Shown here: piece by piece, positions 57,361 to 64,000 of the stretch | How positions within the stretch are numbered: position 1 is the first letter of the stretch | Layout of the letters: each line of letters begins with the position of its first letter | Assembly (NCBI GenBank): GCA_028751875.1 | Contig: CM054158.1 | Span: 5,288,828-5,352,827 of the forward strand | From: Rapana venosa | Taxonomy: Eukaryota; Mollusca; Gastropoda; Neogastropoda; Muricidae | Reading direction: 5' to 3' | DNA length: 64,000 nt | Made by a program: the position numbers and the translations under genes | The notes under the pieces: model-generated | Told to the model about the DNA's origin: nothing | The model's input: the letters and a program-made list of their open reading frames with translations, nothing else | The model's database searches: none

Positions 57361-57940
57361 CCCCCTTGCCATTTCATGCAGATTGGTTTAAAACTCTGCT
57401 GGACGCTTATAAGGGAGGGAATCAAATGTCTTGGGGCAGAGCAAAACGTTGAAAAAAATTTTCCCGACTATGGAAAATAAATGCATGGTAGAAAAAAAAC
57501 TCGACCCCATCTGTGCCCGTTAGAAGAACAGCAAGCAAATCTCAACAGTACAAAATGTTGAAGAGCAATGCCACTTCTTGCATTCAAAAGTAACGCCCGG
57601 GGAGACGTCAGCGCCTTTTTAGATAAATGGACCCCTTTGGGCAACAAAATGAAGAAAAACCCCTCTTCTTTGGGCTTTCCCCTGCGGGGGTGCCAACTTC
57701 CCGACAGCCCGTGAGGGAAAGATCCCGGGAACATGAGGTTGGAGGGTTTCGAAAGGACTTGCACTTTGACCATATCCACAAGGCTGGCGGGGCCCTTGCT
57801 GTAAAATTCCAGTCTCACCTCAAAAGATGCTAGTGTCCGAATTCTCGTAAGCTGAAAAAGCAGGTGGGGCCAAAAAAAAACGAAAGTCTTAGGGTTCAAA
57901 TTTCCCCCCCAAAAAACACACACTCTTGTCTTGTCTCTTT
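57361..57940. other. Unassigned noisy sequence
   Basis: Homopolymer-rich. The frames at 57,468-58,019 (minus) and 57,627-57,833 (plus) are not recognised. Confidence 0.45.
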
Positions 57941-58055
57941 CATATATATATATATTTTTTATATTTTTATTATCCCTAAGGGCAGGGGCGGTGTAAAAAA
58001 ACCCCATGGGTGTTTTCATTATCCTGAAATAAAAGAATTTGCATTTTCATTGTCA
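57941..58055 (+). mobile_element. R1 / SINE 3' tail fragment
   Basis: 'TTATTATCCCTAAGGGCAGG', 'GGCGGTGTAAAAAAACC', then 'CATTATCCTGAAATAAAAG' and 'AATTTGC'. It is the shared tail without the upstream G-tract core. Confidence 0.65.
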
Positions 58056-58769
58056 AGAAATGCGGGGTTTCCGCTTTTTGTGAAGGAAGATTTCTCATAA
58101 AAAAAAAACAGCAGAAGAGGAAGGAATCATCCCCCTACATCGCAGCTCAGAGGAAAGGACTCAAATCAAAATCTACGTTATGACAAACTGATCACAGAGG
58201 ATGCTGTATTTAAATGATCTTCAAAGTGGAACAGTCCCGAAATGGGCCCCAAACCCTGGGTCAAAAGTCACGCAAGCTTACATTTCAGCATGACATAATG
58301 ACCCGCTTTGGGTTAGAAAACAAGTCCTGTCGTGACATGCTTCTGGGGCGAACACTGATAACCAAGGGCACTCTTCTACTGCCCGTCTCAAGTGACTTTT
58401 TAGCCCTGACAGCAAAAGAACTGTTCCCACTGGGGCCAATAAAACCGCACACGAAGGGAGTTCCAATGAACAGGGTTCCGGAAATTTTTCAGCACTTAAC
58501 AAAATACACAACAGATTCCCGGCAACTTCCCATGAAGTGATGATTAAAGAGAAAATGCCAGCACCCGTAAAAATCAAGCAGAAAACCAGTTACAATTTGG
58601 ACTGGGGCTAAACAGTCTGCAATGAGGGCCTACACGGACTGGCGGGGCACCGGGGATGGTGTGTTCAACTCAACAGAAAATCAGGCAGCAAAGGGAAAAA
58701 GGGGTTTTTGGGCTGAAGCATCCCCCTTTCCCCCCCCGAAACGACTGATGTTCAAAAATCACTGCTGAG
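58056..58769. other. Unassigned sequence up to gap
   Basis: A 108-codon plus frame (58,214-58,540) has balanced composition and the overlapping minus frame is similar in length. Neither is recognised. The stretch becomes noisy near the gap. Confidence 0.35.
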
Positions 58770-59269
58770 NNNNNNNNNNNNNNNNNNNNNNNNNNNNNNN
58801 NNNNNNNNNNNNNNNNNNNNNNNNNNNNNNNNNNNNNNNNNNNNNNNNNNNNNNNNNNNNNNNNNNNNNNNNNNNNNNNNNNNNNNNNNNNNNNNNNNNN
58901 NNNNNNNNNNNNNNNNNNNNNNNNNNNNNNNNNNNNNNNNNNNNNNNNNNNNNNNNNNNNNNNNNNNNNNNNNNNNNNNNNNNNNNNNNNNNNNNNNNNN
59001 NNNNNNNNNNNNNNNNNNNNNNNNNNNNNNNNNNNNNNNNNNNNNNNNNNNNNNNNNNNNNNNNNNNNNNNNNNNNNNNNNNNNNNNNNNNNNNNNNNNN
59101 NNNNNNNNNNNNNNNNNNNNNNNNNNNNNNNNNNNNNNNNNNNNNNNNNNNNNNNNNNNNNNNNNNNNNNNNNNNNNNNNNNNNNNNNNNNNNNNNNNNN
59201 NNNNNNNNNNNNNNNNNNNNNNNNNNNNNNNNNNNNNNNNNNNNNNNNNNNNNNNNNNNNNNNNNNNNN
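58770..59269. other. Assembly gap, 500 N
   Basis: Exactly 500 N. The right flank is a tandem repeat, so the gap probably falls in a collapsed array. Confidence 1.
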
Positions 59270-59580
59270 AGTCAACACTGATCTCCCCCGTACTGAAACA
59301 CATCAACACACCTCACACGATCTCCCCACACCCGAAAAACCCCAAACCCAACTGTCAACACGATCTCCCCACAGTCTGAAACACATCAAAACACACGTCA
59401 ACAAGACTCCTACAGTACTGAAACACACATCCCAAAACCCAAACACTCAACATGACTCCCACATCCTGAAACCACACACCAATACACACGCAACACTGAT
59501 CTCCCCCCCCGCTTTTCCCAACACGCTCCCCACAGTCCCTGAAACACATCAACACACCAGCCCTGACAAAAACACACCAA
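59270..59580. repeat. ~43-bp tandem repeat, 7 or more units, adjoining gap
   Basis: Unit approximately 'AACACTGATCTCCCCACAG' plus 'TCTGAAACACATCAACACAC'. GATCTCCC/GACTCC anchors at 59,280, 59,319, 59,362, 59,405, 59,454 and 59,498 give spacings of 39-49 bp. The first unit starts at the gap edge. Confidence 0.85.
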
Positions 59581-59649
59581 CGGTAATTGGTAGTCCCCCT
59601 AGGGGGCCTTTCACCGCTGCAGCAACGCAGCGTAACTTTTTTCTTTTTT

Positions 59650-59720
59650 AATTTATTTTTTTCTTTTATAACGAGGATAATGGAATAAGCACTTTACCAC
59701 AGCGTCCCTAAACAGCAGCG
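59650..59720 (-). mobile_element. SINE 3' tail fragment (minus)
   Basis: Plus-strand 'ATAACGAGGATAATGGAATA' followed by 'AGCAC' is the complement of the shared tail GTGCTTATTCCATTATCC. The preceding T/A-rich stretch would be its A-rich end. Confidence 0.55.
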
Positions 59721-60539
59721 CTCAGTCAAAGGTTCAGGCAGAGTGCTAAAATTAAGTGCCCTGACCTTTTTACCCTACCACACCCCTCCCATTTTTTTCA
59801 ACCCCTCCCCCTTCCCCCTCCTCACACCATCTCAAGCCTAGTAGCACGCACACATGCCGCAGCGGCAGGCCTAAGCTAAGGCTACAGATCTGGGCTAGGC
59901 TAGGCCAGAGGACAAAGCCCGCTGCGTGCGTGCTTTGCGCTGCCTATCCTCTTACACACACTGGCACTAAGCCTAGGCTAGATTGAGACAGCAAACAGAC
60001 AACATTTTCCCCAAAATTTGAGCCCTTCAAAATGATGAACATGTATCCTAAATACAACCAAAAGTTGATTCAGCTTAAAAAACAAACATTAACATTAATT
60101 ACCTGACTTTGCCATAGTGAAACTTAAACATTCAGGAGGAAAATTGCGATCAATTTACGTCACTAGCACAGAAAATTTCACTCTCAATACTAAACAAAGA
60201 AGAGCTAAACTGGGGAGAAACATCCAATCTATCTGTTATTTTGGTTTATAACGCCCAAAACACAAATGCTGTACTTGTTCAAATTCACGCTCCCACAACA
60301 ACAAGAGAACACTGCACTGAACACAACATGAATTAGCGCTGAAGAAAAATGACAAACGTATCACAAAGCACTTAAAAGTTGGAAAATTAAAATCCGTTTT
60401 GGCCACTTTCCCCTGCTGAAACAGTGGAAAGAACGCTATGCTATCTTGATGGCGCCAAACTGGACCATTTCATCTGGGCCGCGCCAGAGCTAAAATAGCA
60501 CATCAGGGGTAAAGTTCCAGCGTCTAAGTGCAGCAAAAA
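59721..60539. other. Unassigned clean sequence
   Basis: Balanced to AT-rich, with recurring AGGCTA/CTAAGCTA words at 59,868-59,910 and 59,970-59,985. No ORF of 60 codons or more and no recognised element. It may be true unique DNA. Confidence 0.4.
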
Positions 60540-60970
60540 ATGGGGAAAACGACTGCCGTGTTACGTGCTTTTTTACATCCAGCCCCCCGTGTAAGGGCAT
60601 AAATAAGCAGGAAGCTCAAAACAGAGAGAGATGGAGAAGGCTCATCAATGTCAAACCGCCCCTGGAGAAACATGACAAAAAAGGAAGAAGAAGTCCCCGT
60701 GTGTATGTGTTTTCGTAGATTCTGTCACTTTCCCACGCACACAATCACCTACTCTTATGAAAAAGGGAAACAGGATTTAACGTGTGTGCAAATGTTCTCG
60801 TGCGTTCGCCCCACGGGACCTCGATTTTTTAGTCTCATCCAAGGACTTTTGGGGAGGTGGAGTCTGCACTGATGTTAACCCAGGGGAAAATATCCCCTTT
60901 TGAACGGGAATCGAACCCGGGTGTCAGATTGCGAGCGTAAATGTTCTAACCACTGGGCTAATCCCGTCCC
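60540..60970 (-). mobile_element. tRNA-headed SINE, type C (minus strand, near full length)
   Basis: On the minus strand the head has an A box 'TAGCCCAGTGGTTAGA' (60,943-60,958) and a B box 'GGGTTCGATTCCCG' (60,907-60,920). It continues 'TTTTCCCCTGGGTTAACATC', 'AAGTCCTTGGATGAGAC', 'CGAACGCACGAGAACATT' and 'ATAAGAGTAGGTGATTG', to an end near 60,545 ('GGGGGCTGGATGTAAAAAAG'). This copy defines the family's head best. Confidence 0.8.
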
Positions 60971-61379
60971 ATTGCCGTTTAAGTACAGACGACCAGCCCA
61001 GTAACAGCCAAACTAGTTCTTGCCGCCTCCTCCACCAAGAGGGGTGGCAGGCTAGCCCGGTCACAAAGCTGCTCTGAAGTCGTACTGTGTCGGCTGAGGC
61101 TGGGGGCAGGGGTCCAACAGAGCCACAAGCACAGAAGACCAGGAACCGCACATCTTCCCACCCACCCCCCCTCCATCTCCAACATGCTCCTCCCTCTCTC
61201 TCAATATAGGGAAAATGCAGAAAGAAAAAAAAAAGAAAAAAAAAGAAAGAAAGAAAGAAAGATTGGAGTGGCAGGAAGGCAGGCTTTCAAACCCCACTTT
61301 TTCTAAACCACCAAGTAGTGATTGGACATTCTTCTTCTTTTTCAAGTGTCCGGTCTGGTCCTGGGAGACATCGACAATC
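60971..61379. other. Unassigned spacer with A/G tract
   Basis: An AAAG-type tract at 61,217-61,262. The rest is clean but unrecognised. Confidence 0.45.
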
Positions 61380-61900
61380 ATGGCTCTCCTTTCTTCCCTG
61401 TTCTCGGTCCCTCCATGAGCTCCTTGTTAAGCTGTCTGTGAATTTGTGCGTTGTCTTCCCCTGCTCTTGTTTCCACAGATTTTTCCACTCATAACAGTTT
61501 TTTCTAGTCCCTCAGCCTGATTATATGGCCGAAAAATTTGAGCTGTCTTTCTCTGATGGTGTTGAGAAGGGGTCTCTTGTATCCAGCCATTTCCAATTAC
61601 CTCCCGCATTTGTTTTTTCTTTTTGTCCCTGAGACTTTCATGATTCCTCCGGATGAACCCCATCTCCCTGCTTTAGTCGCTGTTCTGTGTCCTTTGGGTA
61701 GGGGCCAGCACTCACATCCGACAGAAGAATGGACCATACGTAGGCTCTCCATACATGGATCTGTCTTGAGGCTTATCTTACTGTTGGTAAAAATGCATTT
61801 TTAAAGTTGTTAAAAGTTGCCTTAATGACCGATTCTCTTCTTGATTTCTGTGTCACACTTGCCGTCCGGGGTGATAGTACAACCAAGGTATTTAAGGCAA
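61380..61900 (-). pseudogene. LINE reverse-transcriptase C-terminal fragment (minus strand)
   Basis: Reading down from 61,900 on the minus strand: a YLGCTITPDGKCDTEIKKRI connection block, then IFTNSKISLKT, MGFIRRNHESLRDKKKKQ-type residues (61,610-61,663), EVIGNGWIQETPSQHHQR, an RTAQIFRPY/HI-like block, GLEKTVMSGKICGNKSRGRQ and R (61,435-61,510). This order (YLG, then CEW-like, then RRI, then GHI, then GKI.G..SRGRQ) is the thumb/connection tail of non-LTR RTs. The catalytic half is absent. At least three frame changes. A lineage different from the other three LINEs here. Confidence 0.7.
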
Positions 61901-62270
61901 TGTGCGGCAGTAGATTTGGCTAAATTTGGGTCATTTTGGCTATTTTTAGATTTTTCCAAATTTACACTCTATGTCTATATCATATTCCATACTTAAAATT
62001 TCATTTAAAAGGTGATTTTTGCAAAAAAAAGGTTTTATAACCTAACCCAAGGGGTTTTGCTTTATTTTTCCCAAAAAAAGGGAAAAAAACCCGATTTTTT
62101 TGCCCAGCAACCGACATTTCTCGTTCCCCAAAACCGGCGTGTCGCACACCAAAACGAAACAGTTTTATTCCCCTACACTTTCGAAAGTTTGACGCTAAAA
62201 CTCTTCACAACAAACATACTCATTTCGACGATTACATATCCACGGCAACTTCTATTAGAGGCGATTTAAA
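61901..62270. other. Unassigned, increasingly noisy sequence
   Basis: No recognised element. The quality drops after about 62,000. Confidence 0.45.
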
Positions 62271-62274
62271 AACA

Positions 62275-62400
62275 ACTAGCCCGGTTAGCTGTAACGGGCC
62301 ACCTTAGCATTGCAAAGGCCCGGGTTTTTCATTTTTTGCCTCCGCTTCAAGCAAAAAATGACCTTTGAAAAAATAAAACTTTAAAAAGGGTCCTAAAGCA
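62275..62400 (+). mobile_element. Possible tRNA-like SINE head (degraded)
   Basis: 'TAGCCCGGTTAGCTG' resembles an A box, and 'GGCCCGGGTTTTTCA' about 45 bp on resembles a damaged B box. The body is unreadable. Confidence 0.35.
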
Positions 62401-62935
62401 AGCCCAGGTAAGAAAAAACCTTGCTTTACTCACAATGCACAGCATTGAAGGAAAAGGCAATTGCTGAAATCAGTGCCGAGTCGACCCGGGAGCACATCGT
62501 TTAAAAACTAAAAACCCTTAAACTGCTCGCGTCAACATCGAAACTACTGAGGGGTTTTTTTGGGTTTAAGAAAGCCGTACTCCCAAACAGAACCCCTATC
62601 AGGCATGTGTGAAAAAAAAATTGGGAAACGCCATTTCAAAGCCCGGTACTGTCACGAGCGAAGTTTTCTGGAAATTGGAAACGGGCCCGTGCAAGCCCCT
62701 GGGAACGTACGAGCTGAAAGTTTTCTCCCAGGTAAAAAAACTTTTGCTTTTTGAAAAGGGAAAAGAAACCACGGGGACCAGCTTTCTTTTTATTCATGTG
62801 TGTAGTGTTTCACAAAGTAACGTAAGGGGATAGAATGTTTCCTGATGAGAGAGGGGGGGGAAAAATCGAGCTAAAATATTTTACTGGTAAGTTGGGGGTT
62901 TTTTATATATATATTCTGTAGCATCTAAATTATAA
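62401..62935. other. Unassigned noisy sequence
   Basis: Two overlapping frames (62,560-62,833) are not recognised. Confidence 0.4.
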
Positions 62936-63025
62936 ATGTGTGTGTGGAGAGAGAGAGAGAGAGAAAGAGAGAGATAGAGAGAGAGAGAGTGTGGTGTGTG
63001 TGTGTGTTAATTCTTTTGTGTGTGT
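62936..63025. repeat. GA and GT tracts
   Basis: GA at 62,946-62,990 and GT at 62,990-63,025. Confidence 0.9.
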
Positions 63026-63335
63026 TGTGTGTTTTCTTTATTCTACCTGTCATTATACAAAATAAACCACAAAAAAAAAACAACATTACTGTGTGTATGG
63101 ACAGAAGTATTGGGTAAAACTGCTGGAATGAATGAACATTTTTCACAAAAGATTCAGGCTGAAATGAATATGTTCAAATGGAGTGGATGCCAGCTTTCAA
63201 GTGACTTGTTTGAACAAATTCATATAGATTTTCAGCATACCCCTCCATGCTTGTACACACTAACAGTAACCCACACACACTGATACTTGCACATGCATAC
63301 CTAACACACAACACACATGCATGCACACACACACA
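63026..63335. other. Unassigned sequence with CA patches
   Basis: Clean mixed sequence, then CA patches at 63,265-63,335. No gene was supported. Confidence 0.45.
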
Positions 63336-63385
63336 CATTATCCTGAATAAAAAAGAATTTAAAAAAATAAAATAAAATACACACA
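63335..63385 (+). mobile_element. SINE 3' tail fragment
   Basis: 'ATTATCCTGAATAAAAAAGA' then 'ATTT' and an AAATA-rich end. Only the tail is present. Confidence 0.5.
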
Positions 63386-64000
63386 CAGAGAGCTCCTAAA
63401 ATAAGAAACTATAACTAGATCTGTATCTTGATCCACTTTATGAGCACACATGGAATTTGAAGCAGTCCTGTATGTGCCCCAGGGGAGCGAAACAAGCTGC
63501 GATACACAGAGCTGCTGTCAGCTGGTGGTGCCAAGACCTTCAGTGAGCTGACAACACCCCTGAACTGTGAGAAGAACATATCTACCTTATGCCTGTCTAT
63601 GAGAGACTGACAAATATTATGAAGCTGCTTCAAAGATGTGGGCTTTCAAGACTAAGTGCTTGAACAGTCTCATGGTTTTTTGTCATTCCAAGAAAAAGTT
63701 CACATCATGCGGCAAATTCTCTTCGCACTCTGACAGCCATCCATGAGTTAAATTTTTTGGTCCAGGTTGTCCCCAAGACACTGCCAGTTGTTTTGGTTTT
63801 GATAAAAGTGTGCACATGAAGAGCTGGGGGAAATCCAGACACAGAAGAGGGAGAAGAACACCTCAGATACCAGACAGACGTGTGATCCAGAGGCGCGACA
63901 CTCTGTGAACTGCTAAACTGAAGAGGTAGGGGGAGCTGATGGAGCTGGAAAGTGGCCCTGCCTTTGCTACAGGGGTGTCTGACTGTGTATTCTTGTGCTG
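63386..64000. other. Unassigned clean sequence; possible exon-like segment
   Basis: One plus frame at about 63,466-63,610 reads GERNKLRYTELLSAGGAKTF, which has protein-like composition but matches no family I can name with confidence. It ends at a TGA near 63,608. No splice signals could be fixed. The remainder shows nothing recognisable. Confidence 0.2.

Noticed and set aside
60895..60970. tRNA gene on the minus strand
   Set aside because: Good A and B boxes, but the downstream sequence matches SINE type C bodies elsewhere in the window.

Overview
This window looks like repeat-dominated nuclear DNA from an invertebrate animal, most likely a marine gastropod mollusc. That guess rests on long dense microsatellites, L1-like and RTE-like retrotransposons, and tRNA-headed SINEs that resemble, from memory, families common in gastropod genomes; no database search was possible. 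No host protein-coding gene, rRNA, stand-alone tRNA or bacterial-style operon can be supported. Nearly all interpretable sequence is mobile-element or tandem-repeat DNA.

Layout. 1-4,240: low-quality AT-rich sequence with three tRNA-type SINE copies. 4,240-17,800: an exceptionally dense microsatellite district (CA, GA, GT, CTA/TAG, GAT/ATC, CAC, CATAC, GACA, GATA, TA and CT tracts) with SINEs and a G/C-tract-rich dispersed repeat (called R1 here) between the tracts. 17,760-18,993: left arm of a ~1.2 kb inverted duplication, ending at a 500-N gap (18,994-19,493). 19,494-about 42,000: mostly noisy sequence with homopolymer-like runs. It holds degraded SINEs, an RTE-like reverse-transcriptase remnant (25.6-26.7 kb), the right inverted arm (28.0-29.35 kb), an array of microsatellite-anchored units (28.6-30.6 kb), a minus-strand LINE (30.9-33.6 kb) and a 31-bp minisatellite (38.4-38.86 kb). 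41,640-43,684: an LTR-retrotransposon remnant with two LTRs and a truncated gag-like ORF. 44,266-49,950: the best-preserved element, an L1-like LINE with ORF1, endonuclease, reverse transcriptase and a C-terminal CCHC motif, broken by in-frame stops and frameshifts. 50,285-54,420: an RTE-type LINE interrupted by an 868-bp tRNA-headed, poly-A-tailed insertion with a 15-bp target-site duplication. 54,563-56,312: a 44-bp satellite with higher-order organisation. 56,660-57,360: a LINE 5' fragment encoding a 2A-like DIEPNPGP motif. 57,360-64,000: a second 500-N gap inside or beside a ~43-bp tandem array, more SINE copies, a minus-strand RT C-terminal fragment, and unassigned sequence.

How the parts relate. 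The LINEs carry the copying machinery (endonuclease plus reverse transcriptase). The SINEs and R1 carry none, but share a 3' tail (around TTATCCTGAAATAAAA), as expected if one partner LINE moves them. Sequence quality is a mosaic: clean blocks (about 4.2-19.0, 42.2-57.2, 59.6-61.9 and 62.9-64.0 kb) sit beside blocks full of short homopolymer runs. ORFs in the noisy blocks should not be trusted.
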